Assembly (NCBI RefSeq): GCF_017308075.1
Contig: NZ_JAFKFX010000023.1
Location: forward strand, 124,001-188,000
Length of the DNA: 64,000 nt
Direction of reading: 5' to 3'
DNA from: Allobosea sp.
GTDB lineage: Bacteria > Pseudomonadota > Alphaproteobacteria > Rhizobiales > Beijerinckiaceae
The notes below the pieces were generated by a model. That model searched no databases, was not told where the DNA came from, and was given only the letters and a program-made list of their open reading frames with translations. The position numbers were made by a program, and so were the translations under genes. Of the stretch, positions 33,582 to 43,454 are shown one piece after another (within the stretch, counting starts at the first letter, position 1; each line of letters begins with the position of its first letter).

Positions 33582-36101
33582 TCACGCGAGCTGCGTCATC
33601 CGCGACCCTTCCGGATGCGCGTTCTGTAGAAAGTAGCGGTCGGCCACGGCGTTCGACAGGCCCATCAGCAATTGCTCGAACAGGAGGATGCTGGCGCGGT
33701 CGAGCCGGCTCGCCTCGGCCGTGCGGCACTCCGCGGCAAGCCTGAGCGCCAGCCGGCGCGGTTCCTCCAGCATGCCGTCGTCGCTGAGTGTCGGTAAGGC
33801 CGCGATCTCCTGGTCGAGCCGCTCCACCTGGAAGGCGACCGAGCGCGGATTGTAGGGATCGAGCATGACGAGATCGAGAACCGGCTGGAGCGAGGCTCCG
33901 AGCAGATAGCGCGAGCGATAGGTGATCTGCGAATCCGTCAGGTCGAGCAGGGCATCGAGGCAGTTGCCGGGCGTGCCGCTCTCGGCGAAATGGCGGGCAT
34001 AGCGGCAGGTGGTGACGCCGCGCTCGAGCCGCCGGCCGATGTCGAGGAAACGCCAGCCGGCGCCGCGCACCATGTTCTCCTGCGACAGGCCGGAGAACGC
34101 GGCAAGCGATTTCAGGGCGCTGTCGGCGACCTCGAAGGCCTCGCCCTCGCTCACCGGCTTGCGCGGTGCGGTGAGCTGGCGCTGCAGATCGCCGAACAGG
34201 CGCCAGGCATCGACCGAGAGCCGCTCGCGGATCACCGAGGCGGTCCGGCGGGCTTCGCGCACGGAAGAAGCGGCGGAGCCATATTCGTCCAGCCCGTAAA
34301 GGGCGCTGGTCGCCTGGCTCGCGATCGCCCGGCCGCGACCGGCGGGCGCTGCGCCCCAGGCCACCAGCAGATTGGCGAGGCGCTTGATCGTCTCGGCATG
34401 GCCGGGCGCCTGGTCGTCGGCATTGATCAGCCGGCCGAGCACGGCCCGCACCAGCCGGAGCGTCGCCTCGGTCCGCTCCAGATAGCGTCCGAGCCAGAAC
34501 AGGTTGTCGGCGGCGCGGCTCGGCAGGATGCCGACGATGCGGCGGATCGCGATCTTGTCGGGGCTCGGCAGCAGCGTCATCGGCTCGACCGGTCGGTCGG
34601 AGGTCACCCAGACATCGCTGGAGCGCACGGCCGAGCGCATCGTCACGGCGCGCGCATCGGTCTCCTCGGAAATGCGGCAGAAGCCGCCCGGCATCACCTG
34701 CCAGCCATCGGGCGTCGCCGCCGCGAAGACGCGCAACGTCATCGGGCGTGGCTGCAGCCGGCCCTCGTGCAGGACCGGCATGGTCGAGAGCCGGACCACC
34801 TCCTGGCCGACATGGTCGAGGCCGCGCTGTTCGATCGCAACGCGCAGCCGCTCGCGCTCGGTGCGGTCGAGATCGGCGACCAGCACGGGCTGGTCGTCGA
34901 GGTTGCCGCCATTGGCGCGGAAAGCCGGCGCGATGCTCATCTCGTCGAGCCGGTCGAGCACGATCTGGCGTTCGCGCGGCTGGCCGCACCACCAGGTCGC
35001 GATGTTCGGCAGGATCAGCTCCTCGCCGAGGATGTCGCGGGCCAAGGCCGGCATGAAGCCCATCAGGGCGCGGGCTTCGACCACGCCCGAGCCGAGCCCG
35101 TTGGCGACGACGACATTGTCCTGGCGGATCGCCTCGACGAGGCCGGGCACGCCGAGCGCCGAGGCGGCGTTGAGTTCGAGCGGGTCGGCGAAGTCGCCGT
35201 CGATGCGGCGCCAGATCACGTCGGCGCGCTTGAAGCCGCCGATGGTGCGCACATGCATCAGCCCGTCGCGCATCACGAGGTCGCCGCCCTCGACCAGGAG
35301 GAAGCCGAGATAGCGCGCGAGATAGGCCTGCTCGAAATAGCTTTCGTTGAGATGGCCCGGCGTCAGCAGGCAGATGCGCGGTTCGACGCGCTTGGCACGG
35401 GCGACGAGCCCGGCCCGGAAACCCTGGAAGAAGGCGGCGAGCCGCTCGACATTCATCGTCCGGAACAGGTCCGGAAAGGCGCGGCCGAGCGCCAGCCGGT
35501 TCTCCAGTGCGTAGCCTGCGCCCGACGGCGCCTGCGTCTTGTCGCCGAGCACCCACCAGCGGCCATCCGGCCCGCGGCCGAGATCGGCGGCGTAGAGCTG
35601 CAACTGCCCGGCGCCGTTCGTTCCCTGCAGGGGGCGCAGATAATCGGGGCTGCCGGTGATCGCCGCAGCCGGCAGCGCGCCGTCGCGGACCAGCCGGCCG
35701 GGGCCGTAAATGTCGGCAAGCACGGCATCGAGCAACTGCGCACGCTGGGCGACACCGGCGGCGATGACCTGCCATTCGGCACCGGTGATGACCAGCGGGG
35801 CATGGTTGAGCGGCCAGGCCCGCTCGCCGGCGAGCGGGTCGTTGGCATCGACGTCGCCATGGACGCGATAGGACACGCCGGTGTCGCGGACATGGCGGTC
35901 GGCGAGGCCGAAGCGGCGCTGCAACTCGTCGGCGGAAAGCCCGGCCCATTCGGTCAGGAACGGTTCCCATTGCGGGCGCACGGTCCCGTCCGGAGCCATC
36001 AGCTCGTCATAGGCGCCGGGCAGCGGGCGATAGCCCGTCAGCAGCGCATTGCGCCGCTCACTCCGTGACCGCGCCGAGTTCAACCTGCCTTGCAGCGCCA
36101 T
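33582..36101 (-). CDS. Circularly permuted ATP-grasp / alpha-E domain fusion protein
   Basis: An 839-residue two-domain protein. Residues about 80-470 match the circularly permuted type 2 ATP-grasp group (DTGVSYRVHGDVDANDP, GDKTQAPSGAGYALENR, LLTPGHLNESYFEQAYLARY, FADPLELNAAS), predicted to be a peptide or amide ligase. Residues about 510-820 are an alpha-E domain (GILPSRAADNLFWLGRYLER, ADRYF at the end). In many bacteria these are two neighbouring genes; here they are fused. A GTG at 36110, directly abutting the upstream stop, is an alternative start. Flanked on both sides by transglutaminases in one operon. Confidence 0.88.
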   Translation of the reverse strand: MALQGRLNSARSRSERRNALLTGYRPLPGAYDELMAPDGTVRPQWEPFLTEWAGLSADELQRRFGLADRHVRDTGVSYRVHGDVDANDPLAGERAWPLNHAPLVITGAEWQVIAAGVAQRAQLLDAVLADIYGPGRLVRDGALPAAAITGSPDYLRPLQGTNGAGQLQLYAADLGRGPDGRWWVLGDKTQAPSGAGYALENRLALGRAFPDLFRTMNVERLAAFFQGFRAGLVARAKRVEPRICLLTPGHLNESYFEQAYLARYLGFLLVEGGDLVMRDGLMHVRTIGGFKRADVIWRRIDGDFADPLELNAASALGVPGLVEAIRQDNVVVANGLGSGVVEARALMGFMPALARDILGEELILPNIATWWCGQPRERQIVLDRLDEMSIAPAFRANGGNLDDQPVLVADLDRTERERLRVAIEQRGLDHVGQEVVRLSTMPVLHEGRLQPRPMTLRVFAAATPDGWQVMPGGFCRISEETDARAVTMRSAVRSSDVWVTSDRPVEPMTLLPSPDKIAIRRIVGILPSRAADNLFWLGRYLERTEATLRLVRAVLGRLINADDQAPGHAETIKRLANLLVAWGAAPAGRGRAIASQATSALYGLDEYGSAASSVREARRTASVIRERLSVDAWRLFGDLQRQLTAPRKPVSEGEAFEVADSALKSLAAFSGLSQENMVRGAGWRFLDIGRRLERGVTTCRYARHFAESGTPGNCLDALLDLTDSQITYRSRYLLGASLQPVLDLVMLDPYNPRSVAFQVERLDQEIAALPTLSDDGMLEEPRRLALRLAAECRTAEASRLDRASILLFEQLLMGLSNAVADRYFLQNAHPEGSRMTQLA

Positions 36102-36110
36102 GGCGCGCAC

Positions 36111-39100
36111 TCAAATGCCGATCGGGCGACGCAAATCGAGGGTCATGGGGAACTCCGGATTGCGCGCTTCGGCGGGAATCGCCAGGGGACCGGGACTATG
36201 GCCGATCGCCTCGAAACGAGCGAGTCTTCTCGCCTCGGCCTCATAGGAATTCACCGGCGGCGTTTCGTAGTTGCGCCCGCCGGGATGGGCGACATGGTAG
36301 ACGCAGCCCCCGAGCGAGCGGCCGGCCCAGCTATCGACGATGTCGAAGGTCAATGGTGCATGCACGGGAATCGTCGGGTGCAGCCCCGAGGCCGGCTGCC
36401 AGGCCTTGAAGCGCAGGCCGGCGATGCTGGTTCCGGCGGCGATCTCGCACATCGGCAGTGCCCGCCCGTTGCAGGTGATGATATGCCGGCCCGGTATCAG
36501 ACCGCTCGCCTTGACCTGCAGGCGCTCGACCGAAGAGTCGACATAGCGCACCGTACCGCCGATCGCGCCCTCCTCGCCCATGACGTGCCAGGGCTCGAGC
36601 GCCTGCCGCAGTTCCAGTTCGACGCCGCCCTGACTGACCTTGCCGAAGAACGGGAAGCGGAACTCATGCTGCGCGGCAAACCAGCCGGGATCGAAGGCGT
36701 AGCCGGCGCCGGCGAGGTCATCGAGCACCTCGCGGAAATCCTGCGCGACCATCTCCGGCAGCATGAACCGGTCGTGCAGCGCCGTGCCCCAGCGCACCGG
36801 CCTACCGCGCTGCGGCACGCGCCAGAACCAGGCGACCAGTGCCCGGATCAGCAATTGCTGGGCGAGCGACATCCGCGCATCCGGCGGCATCTCGAAGGAG
36901 CGGAACTCGATCAGCCCGAGCCGGCCGGTCGGCCCGTCCGGCGAATAGAGTTTGTCGATGCAGATCTCGGTGCGGTGGGTGTTGCCGGAGACGTCGACGA
37001 GGAGGTTGCGATAGAGCCGGTCGACCAGCCAGAGCGGGATCGCCGGCTCGCCCGGTCCGGGCGTCTGCGCCAGCGCGATCTCGAGCTCATAGAGCTGGTC
37101 GTGCCGGGCCTCGTCGATGCGCGGCGCCTGGCTCGTCGGGCCGATGAACAGGCCGGAGAACAGATAGGACAGCGACGGGTGCCGCTGCCAGTAGAGCACG
37201 ATGCTCTTGAGCAGGTCCGGCCGGCGCAGGAAGGGGCTGTCGGCCGGGGTTACGCCGCCGAGCACGACATGGTTGCCGCCACCGGTGCCGGTATGGCGCC
37301 CGTCGACCATGAATTTCTCGGCGCAGAGCCGGGATTGCCTTGCCTCCTCATAGACGCCGCGGGTGATCGCGACCGCTTCCGCCCAGTTCCGCGCCGGATG
37401 CACATTGACCTCGATCACGCCGGGATCGGGTGTCGCCTTGATCACGTTGAGGCGTGGATCATGCGGTGGCGCATAGCCCTCGATATGCACCGGTTGGCTG
37501 CTGGCTTCGGCGACTTCCTCGATGCTGGCGATCAGGTCGAGATAATCCTCCAGCCGCTCGACCGGCGGCAGGAAGATGCAGAGCACCCCGTCGCGCACCT
37601 CGATGCTGAGCGCGGTCCGCACCGCGTCGGCTGTGAGGTCTTGCTCGACGATGTCCTGCCGGGTGGCTGCGCTTGCGCTTTCGACAGGGCGCGAGGGCTG
37701 GATCGGGCTCGCGGGAGGTGCGGCTGCGAGGGCACTGCTTCTCCCTGGCGGAGGCGGAGCAGCGGCCGGGGAGCCCGGCAGATGGCCGCGCGGTTCCAGC
37801 GGGTCCTGCGGGTGGATATGCGGATAGTCGCTCTTCGGCAGATGCGGCAGCGAGCCGAGCGGCAGGCGATAGCCGACCGGAGAATCGCCTGGCACCAGGA
37901 AGAGCCTGCCGCGCCGGAGCTTCCATTTCTCCGAGCGCCAGCGGCGGTCGTCCGCCGCTGCCTGCCAGCGCTGCACCGGAATGACATAGCCGCTCGGCTT
38001 GTCGAGCCCGCGCTCGAAGACGCGGACCATGCGGGCGCGCTCCTCGGGGTCGGAGAGCTTCGGGTCGAGCGGGTCGACATTGGCGGGGAGCTGTCCCTCC
38101 TTGATCAGCCAGTGCCCGGTATCCTCATAGGCCGGCAGCACATGGTCGGGGCCGATGCCGAGCCGCTCGGCGAGCCCTGCCGCCAGCGCCTCGACGGCGG
38201 CCGGTGTCGGCACGGCCTCATGCTCGCGGTCGCTGCCGGTGAGGGCACCGGGCTCGCGCGCGATCAACGCCGCATTGCGCCAGATCGGCTCGCCATCCTG
38301 GCGCCAGTAGAGGGCGAAGGCCCAGCGCGGCAGGCTCTCGCCCGGATACCATTTGCCCTGGCCGTAATGCAGCATGCCGCCGGGCGCGAAGCGCTCGCGC
38401 AGCCGCCGGATCAGCAGATCGGCGCGCTGACGCTTGGTCGGGCCGACGGCGGCGGTGTTCCATTCCTCGCCCGACTGGTCGTCGATCGAGACGAAGGTCG
38501 GCTCTCCGCCCATGGTGAGGCGGACGTCCTGGGCCTGGAGGTCGGCCTCGACCTGCTCGCCGAGCGCATCGAGCCGCGTCCAGGATTCGTCGGAGAAGGG
38601 CAGGGTGATGCGCGGCGCCTCATGGATGCGCGTCACCTCCATCTCGAAGCCGAACTGCGTCTCGGCATAGCTCGCCATGCCGCTGACCGGCGCGGCCGAG
38701 CGGTAATGCGGCGTCGCCGCCAGCGGCAGATGGCCCTCGCCGGTGAGCAGGCCCGAGGTCGGATCGAGCCCGATCCAGCCGGCGCCGGGAATATAGACCT
38801 CGGCCCAGGCGTGCAGGTCGGTGAAGTCCTTGTCGGTGCCGCGCGGTCCTTCCAGCGGGTCGATATCCGCCTTCATCTGGATCAGGTAGCCGGAGACGAA
38901 GCGGGCAGCGAGGCCGAGCCGGCGCAGGATCTGGACGAGCAGCCAGGAGCTGTCGCGGCAGGAGCCGGCCTTCAGCGCCAGCGTCTCCTCCGGCTCCTGC
39001 ACGCCGGGCTCCATCCGGATGCCATAGGCGATCATTTGCTGAAGGCGCGCATTGAGATCGACGATGAAGTTGACCGTGTTCATGCGTTCTCGCGGGATCG

Positions 39101-39497
39101 TCGCGACGAAGGCGCTCAGCAGCGGCCCGGCCGGTTCGGTGACGAGATAGGGTGCGAGCTCGTCATGCAGCTCCTCGGGATAGGCGAACGGGAAGTGTTC
39201 GGCCTCGCTGGCGACGAAGAAGTCGAACGGGTTGATGATCGAGAGCTCGGTGACGAGATCGACCTCGATGCGGAACTCGGTGACCGGCTCGGGGAAGACG
39301 TAACGCGCGAGCCAGTTGCCGTTCGGGTCCTGCTGCCAGTTCACGAAATGCTGCGCCGGCGTGACCTTGAGCGAATAGCTCTGCACCGCCGAGCGGCAAT
39401 GCGGTGCTGGACGAAGCCGGATGATCTGCGGCCCGAGCGTCACCGGCCGATCATAGCGGTAATGGGTGACGTGATGCAGTGCAGCGATGATGGCCAA
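36111..39497 (-). CDS. Large transglutaminase / DUF2126 protein
   Basis: About 1128 residues. The N-terminus has the transglutaminase-associated beta domain ([20 protein letters not shown]) and a TGc domain with Cys in [11 protein letters not shown], His in DLHAWAEVY and Asp in [12 protein letters not shown]-terminal DUF2126 region (about 330-1120) carries [29 protein letters not shown] and EFRSFEMPP, reminiscent of glutamine-synthetase-like ligases. A proline- and alanine-rich linker (PAAAPPPPG) splits DUF2126. No ATG fits the conserved N-terminus; TTG 39497 does, so the start is tentative. First gene of the leftward four-gene operon, divergent from the importer at 39749. Confidence 0.85.
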   Translation of the reverse strand: MAIIAALHHVTHYRYDRPVTLGPQIIRLRPAPHCRSAVQSYSLKVTPAQHFVNWQQDPNGNWLARYVFPEPVTEFRIEVDLVTELSIINPFDFFVASEAEHFPFAYPEELHDELAPYLVTEPAGPLLSAFVATIPRERMNTVNFIVDLNARLQQMIAYGIRMEPGVQEPEETLALKAGSCRDSSWLLVQILRRLGLAARFVSGYLIQMKADIDPLEGPRGTDKDFTDLHAWAEVYIPGAGWIGLDPTSGLLTGEGHLPLAATPHYRSAAPVSGMASYAETQFGFEMEVTRIHEAPRITLPFSDESWTRLDALGEQVEADLQAQDVRLTMGGEPTFVSIDDQSGEEWNTAAVGPTKRQRADLLIRRLRERFAPGGMLHYGQGKWYPGESLPRWAFALYWRQDGEPIWRNAALIAREPGALTGSDREHEAVPTPAAVEALAAGLAERLGIGPDHVLPAYEDTGHWLIKEGQLPANVDPLDPKLSDPEERARMVRVFERGLDKPSGYVIPVQRWQAAADDRRWRSEKWKLRRGRLFLVPGDSPVGYRLPLGSLPHLPKSDYPHIHPQDPLEPRGHLPGSPAAAPPPPGRSSALAAAPPASPIQPSRPVESASAATRQDIVEQDLTADAVRTALSIEVRDGVLCIFLPPVERLEDYLDLIASIEEVAEASSQPVHIEGYAPPHDPRLNVIKATPDPGVIEVNVHPARNWAEAVAITRGVYEEARQSRLCAEKFMVDGRHTGTGGGNHVVLGGVTPADSPFLRRPDLLKSIVLYWQRHPSLSYLFSGLFIGPTSQAPRIDEARHDQLYELEIALAQTPGPGEPAIPLWLVDRLYRNLLVDVSGNTHRTEICIDKLYSPDGPTGRLGLIEFRSFEMPPDARMSLAQQLLIRALVAWFWRVPQRGRPVRWGTALHDRFMLPEMVAQDFREVLDDLAGAGYAFDPGWFAAQHEFRFPFFGKVSQGGVELELRQALEPWHVMGEEGAIGGTVRYVDSSVERLQVKASGLIPGRHIITCNGRALPMCEIAAGTSIAGLRFKAWQPASGLHPTIPVHAPLTFDIVDSWAGRSLGGCVYHVAHPGGRNYETPPVNSYEAEARRLARFEAIGHSPGPLAIPAEARNPEFPMTLDLRRPIGI

Positions 39498-39748
39498 GGG
39501 CGGGCGCCTGCTTCGGGTTCGCCGGGCCGAGCAGCCCGACCCGCCCACGATAAACGGGGAGCCGGCCGGGACAAGCCTGCCGCTGCGCAAGAATGTGCCG
39601 GAAGCCCGATCAGTTTGCGCAAGTAGCGGGCAGTCGGGACAGGCCTATTGGATACATTGCGGGGCGCTGGACATCCGCCCCGCTCTGGCTCCACATTGCG
39701 CCCCAACGGGCGCCGGGGCGCCCGCAAAACCGCACAATGGGGATTTCC

Positions 39749-41338
39749 ATGCGTCACGTCGCGAAACTGATGGCGGCTTCGGCCTTCGCCGTCCTGATGG
39801 CCTCGACCGCCCAGGCCCAGACGCCGAAGGACACCATCGTCATGGCCAAGCAGATCGACGACATCATCACGCTCGACCCGGCCGAGGCCTTCGAATTCTC
39901 CGGCGTCGAGGTGGTCACCAATCTCTACGACAAGCTGATCGGCGTCGACCTCAAGAACAACAACGCGCTGATCGGCGAGCTTGCCCAGAGCTGGACGGTC
40001 AGCCCCGACAATCTGACCTACACCTTCAAGCTCCGTCCGGGCGTGAAGTTCCATTCCGGAAATCCGCTCACCGCCGCCGACGTGGTGTATTCCTTCCAGC
40101 GTGCGGTGACGCTCAACAAGTCGCCGGGCTTCATCCTCACCCAGTTCGGCCTGAACAAGGACACCGTGCTCGACAAGGTGAAGGCTGCCGACGACCACAC
40201 CGTGGTCATCACCGTCTCCAAGCCCTTCGCGCCGAGCTTCTTCCTGAACTGTCTGACCTCCGGCGTCGCCTCGATCGTCGACTCCAAGCTGGTCAAGGCC
40301 AATGAGAAGGATGGCGACTGGGGCAATGGCTGGCTGAAGCTGGCCTCGGCCGGCTCCGGCGCCTACAAGGTCCGCGCCTATCGCCCGAACGAGCAATATG
40401 CGCTCGACGCCAATGAGAGCTGGTACAAGGGCGCGCCGAAGACCAGGCGCGTCATCGTCCGCCATGTCGCCGAGCCGGCCTCGCAGCGCCTGCTGCTGGA
40501 GAAGGGCGACATCGACATCGCCCGCAATCTCTCCAAGGACCAGCTCGCCGCGGTCAAGGGCAACGCCAATGTCGAGATCGTCCAGGGCGACAAGGGCTAC
40601 ATCCTCTATCTCGGCCTGAACCAGAAGAATCCGAACCTCGCCAAGCCCGAGGTGCGCGAAGCCTTGAAATGGCTGGTCGACTACGACGCGATCGAGAAGA
40701 ACATCGTCGAGGGCACCTACAAGAGCCACCAGGCCTTCCTGCCCAAGGGCTTCCTCGGCGCTATCGACGACAAGCCCTACAAGCTCGACGTCGCCAAGGC
40801 CAAGGAACTGCTCGCCAAGGCCGGGCTGCCGAACGGCTTCACGGTCACGATCGACACCCGCTCGGTCAACCCGATCACCGACATCACCCAGGCGATCCAG
40901 TCGACCTGGGCCCAGGCCGGCATCAAGCTCGAGATCATTCCGGGCGACGGCAAGCAGACCCTGACCAAGTACCGTGCCCGGACCCATGACATCTATATCG
41001 GCCAGTGGGGCCCGGACTATCTCGATCCGCACACCAATGCCGAGACCTTCGCGATCAACGAGAACAATGGCGAGGACGCGAAGTCGAAGACGCTGGCCTG
41101 GCGCAACGCCTGGGACATCCCGGAGATGACCAAGGTCACCCAGGCCAATGTGCTCGAGACCGACGCGGCCAAGCGCGCCGCCGTTTATGGCGAGCTGCAG
41201 CGCGAGCACCAGAAGGTCTCGCCCTTCGTCATCATGTTCCAGCAGGTCGAGGTCTCGGCGCAGCGCAAGAACGTCGACAATTGGGTGATCGGGCCGAGCT
41301 CCGACACCAATTTCTACGCGCCGATCGCCAAGAACTGA
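39749..41338 (+). CDS. Dipeptide-type ABC transporter substrate-binding protein (SBP family 5), module 1
   Basis: Periplasmic receptor of 529 residues with a leader MRHVAKLMAASAFAVLMAST and cleavage after AQA. Family 5 pattern: LAQSWTVSPDNLTYTFKLRP, GVKFHSGNPLTAADVVYSFQRA and, late, YIGQWGPDYLDPHTNAETFA. ATG 39749 has GGGGA seven bases upstream; ATG 39737 has no site. Followed by two permeases and two ATPases, a complete importer for peptides, amines or similar solutes. The ligand is not predictable here. Confidence 0.93.
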   Translation: MRHVAKLMAASAFAVLMASTAQAQTPKDTIVMAKQIDDIITLDPAEAFEFSGVEVVTNLYDKLIGVDLKNNNALIGELAQSWTVSPDNLTYTFKLRPGVKFHSGNPLTAADVVYSFQRAVTLNKSPGFILTQFGLNKDTVLDKVKAADDHTVVITVSKPFAPSFFLNCLTSGVASIVDSKLVKANEKDGDWGNGWLKLASAGSGAYKVRAYRPNEQYALDANESWYKGAPKTRRVIVRHVAEPASQRLLLEKGDIDIARNLSKDQLAAVKGNANVEIVQGDKGYILYLGLNQKNPNLAKPEVREALKWLVDYDAIEKNIVEGTYKSHQAFLPKGFLGAIDDKPYKLDVAKAKELLAKAGLPNGFTVTIDTRSVNPITDITQAIQSTWAQAGIKLEIIPGDGKQTLTKYRARTHDIYIGQWGPDYLDPHTNAETFAINENNGEDAKSKTLAWRNAWDIPEMTKVTQANVLETDAAKRAAVYGELQREHQKVSPFVIMFQQVEVSAQRKNVDNWVIGPSSDTNFYAPIAKN

Positions 41339-41356
41339 GGCATCTGCCGCCGCCGG

Positions 41357-41394
41357 AACCCGCCGTAGCCCGATAGGAGGCTGCGGCGGGTTTT
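41357..41394 (+). terminator. Hairpin between binding-protein and permease genes
   Basis: AACCCGCCG (41357-41365) pairs perfectly with CGGCGGGTT (41384-41392), followed by TT. The first permease starts 62 bp later and has no other obvious promoter, so this is likely a partial terminator or 3' stabiliser that keeps the receptor mRNA more abundant than the membrane genes. Confidence 0.7.
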
Positions 41395-41455
41395 CTGCTT
41401 TGTCGCCGGCGGTGCCTGCGAAGCCCCAAGAACAACAAGAAGAACGGAGCCGCCA

Positions 41456-42523
41456 ATGGCCTCGATCACCGCCTCGACCCCGTCCGCACCGCCGCGGGCC
41501 AAGAGTCGCGCCCTGCGCTGGGGCAGGATTCTCGGCCGCGAGCTGACCACGGTTGCGATTACCATCTTCGGCCTGCTGCTCGTCACCTTCCTGATCGCCC
41601 GCGTCATGCCGATCGACCCCGTCCTCGCCATGGTCGGCGACCGGGCGCCGGCCGATGTCTACGACAAGGCGCGGCTCGAGCTCGGTCTCGACAAGCCGCT
41701 TTGGGAGCAGTTTGCGATCTATGTCGGCAAGGTCTTCCGCGGCGATCTCGGCACCTCGGTGCTGACCGCGCAGAAGGTCACGGACGATATCAAGACGGTG
41801 TTTCCGGCGACGCTGGAACTGGCGACGCTCGGCACGCTGATCGGCGTCGTGCTCGGCGTCCCGCTCGGCATCCTCGCCGCCGTCAACCAGGGTCGCTGGA
41901 TCGACCAGGTTGCCCGCGTGATCGGCTTGGTCGGCTATTCGATCCCGGTCTTCTGGCTCGGCCTGATGGGACTCCTCTTGTTCTACGCCAAGCTCGGCTG
42001 GGTCGCAGGTCCCGGTCGTCTCTCGATCGCCTATCAGGATTTCGTTACGCCGGTGACCGGCCTCGTCATGCTCGATGCCGCCATGCAGGGCGAGTGGGAG
42101 GCCGTCGTGGACGCCTTCTGGCACCTCATCCTGCCGGCTTCCGTGCTCGGCCTGCTCTCGGTCGCCTATATCAGCCGCATGACCCGCAGCTTCATGATCA
42201 CCGAGCTGCAGCAGCAATATGTCGTCGCGGCGCGGGTGAAGGGTCTCTCGGAATGGCGCGTGGTCTGCGGCCATGCGCTGCGCAACGCATTCGTGCCGCT
42301 CGTCACCGTGATCGCGCTCTCCTACATGCACCTGCTCGAAGGCTCGGTGCTGACCGAGACGATCTTCGCCTGGCCGGGCCTCGGCCGCTATCTCACCAAT
42401 GCGCTGCTCAACGCCGACATGAACGCGGTGCTCGGCGGCACGCTGGTGGTCGGCGCCGTCTTCATCGGCGTCAACCTGTTCTCCGACATCCTCGGCCGGC
42501 TGGCCGATCCGCGGGCACGCTGA
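41456..42523 (+). CDS. Dipeptide-type ABC transporter permease (DppB-like), module 1
   Basis: A 355-residue inner-membrane subunit with about six membrane segments and the DppB N-terminal domain (VTFLIARVMPIDPVLAMVGD). The EAA loop is seen around VVAARVKGLSEWRVVCGHAL, and the end is ETIFAWPGLGRYLTNALLN. Gene order after the receptor, and a stop eleven bases before the next start, show that it forms the channel together with the 42535 permease. Confidence 0.94.
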   Translation: MASITASTPSAPPRAKSRALRWGRILGRELTTVAITIFGLLLVTFLIARVMPIDPVLAMVGDRAPADVYDKARLELGLDKPLWEQFAIYVGKVFRGDLGTSVLTAQKVTDDIKTVFPATLELATLGTLIGVVLGVPLGILAAVNQGRWIDQVARVIGLVGYSIPVFWLGLMGLLLFYAKLGWVAGPGRLSIAYQDFVTPVTGLVMLDAAMQGEWEAVVDAFWHLILPASVLGLLSVAYISRMTRSFMITELQQQYVVAARVKGLSEWRVVCGHALRNAFVPLVTVIALSYMHLLEGSVLTETIFAWPGLGRYLTNALLNADMNAVLGGTLVVGAVFIGVNLFSDILGRLADPRAR

Positions 42524-42534
42524 GGAGGATGGCC

Positions 42535-43446
42535 ATGACCGATCAGACCGCCACCTCCGCCGGCTGGCATTCCTGGCTGACCACGACCTCGCCGGAATCG
42601 CGCCGGCAGGCCCGGCTCGGCCAGCTCTACCGGCAATGGCTCGCCTTCAGGAAGAACCCGGCCGCCATGGTCGGCCTCCTGATCGTCCTCGCCTTGCTGC
42701 TCCTCGCGGCCTTCGCGCCGCTGGTCGCGCCACATGACCCGCTGGCGCAGGCGCTCGATCAGCGCCTGCTGGCGCCCTCCGCCAGGAATTGGTTCGGCAC
42801 CGACGCGCTCGGTCGCGACATCTTCAGCCGGATCGTCTACGGCACCCGCGTCACGCTGGTGATCGTCATGCTCGTCGTCATCACGGTCGGGCCGCTCGGC
42901 CTCCTGATCGGCTGCGCCGCCGGCTATTTCGGCGGCTGGGTCGACACCGTGCTGATGCGCATCACCGATGTCTTCCTCGCCTTCCCGCGCCTCGTCCTGG
43001 CGCTCGCCTTCGTCGCCGCGCTGGGGCCGGGGCTGGAGAATGCCGTCATCGCCATCGCCTTCACCGCCTGGCCGCCCTATGCCCGTGTTGCCCGGGCGGA
43101 GACGATGCTCATCCGCAATGCCGATTACATCTCGGCGATGCGCCTGCAGGGTGCGAGCCAGCTGCGCATCGTGCTGAAGCACGTCGTGCCGATGTGCGTG
43201 CCCTCGCTGATCGTGCGCACCACCTACGACATGGCCGGCATCATCATCATCGCAGCCGGCCTCGGCTTCCTCGGCCTCGGCGCCCAGCCGCCGATCCCGG
43301 AATGGGGCGCGATGATCTCGACCGGCCGCGAGCAGATCTTCGACCAGTGGTGGGTCGCGACCTTCCCGGGTCTCGCCATCTGCGTCGTGGCGCTCGGCTT
43401 CAACCTGCTCGGCGATGGCTTGCGCGACGTTCTGGATGCGAGGTGA
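42535..43446 (+). CDS. Dipeptide-type ABC transporter permease (DppC-like), module 1
   Basis: A 303-residue permease with the DppC-type N-terminal segment (FRKNPAAMVGLLIVLALLLL), NWFGTDALGRDIFSRIVYGT and the EAA loop SAMRLQGASQLRIVLKHVVP. ATG 42535 was chosen over ATG 42529 because AGGAGG (42523-42528) abuts the latter and is six bases from the former. Its stop overlaps a possible GTG start of the next gene. Confidence 0.94.
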   Translation: MTDQTATSAGWHSWLTTTSPESRRQARLGQLYRQWLAFRKNPAAMVGLLIVLALLLLAAFAPLVAPHDPLAQALDQRLLAPSARNWFGTDALGRDIFSRIVYGTRVTLVIVMLVVITVGPLGLLIGCAAGYFGGWVDTVLMRITDVFLAFPRLVLALAFVAALGPGLENAVIAIAFTAWPPYARVARAETMLIRNADYISAMRLQGASQLRIVLKHVVPMCVPSLIVRTTYDMAGIIIIAAGLGFLGLGAQPPIPEWGAMISTGREQIFDQWWVATFPGLAICVVALGFNLLGDGLRDVLDAR

Positions 43447-43454
43447 GCACCAAG

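Noticed and set aside
36090-39626. 1178-codon plus-strand frame opposite the DUF2126 transglutaminase
   Set aside because: Reverse shadow of a well-supported domain protein; no family features.
39440-42331. 963-codon minus-strand frame opposite the binding protein and permease
   Set aside because: No recognisable domain, and it covers two clear rightward transport genes with ribosome sites; shadow of codon bias.
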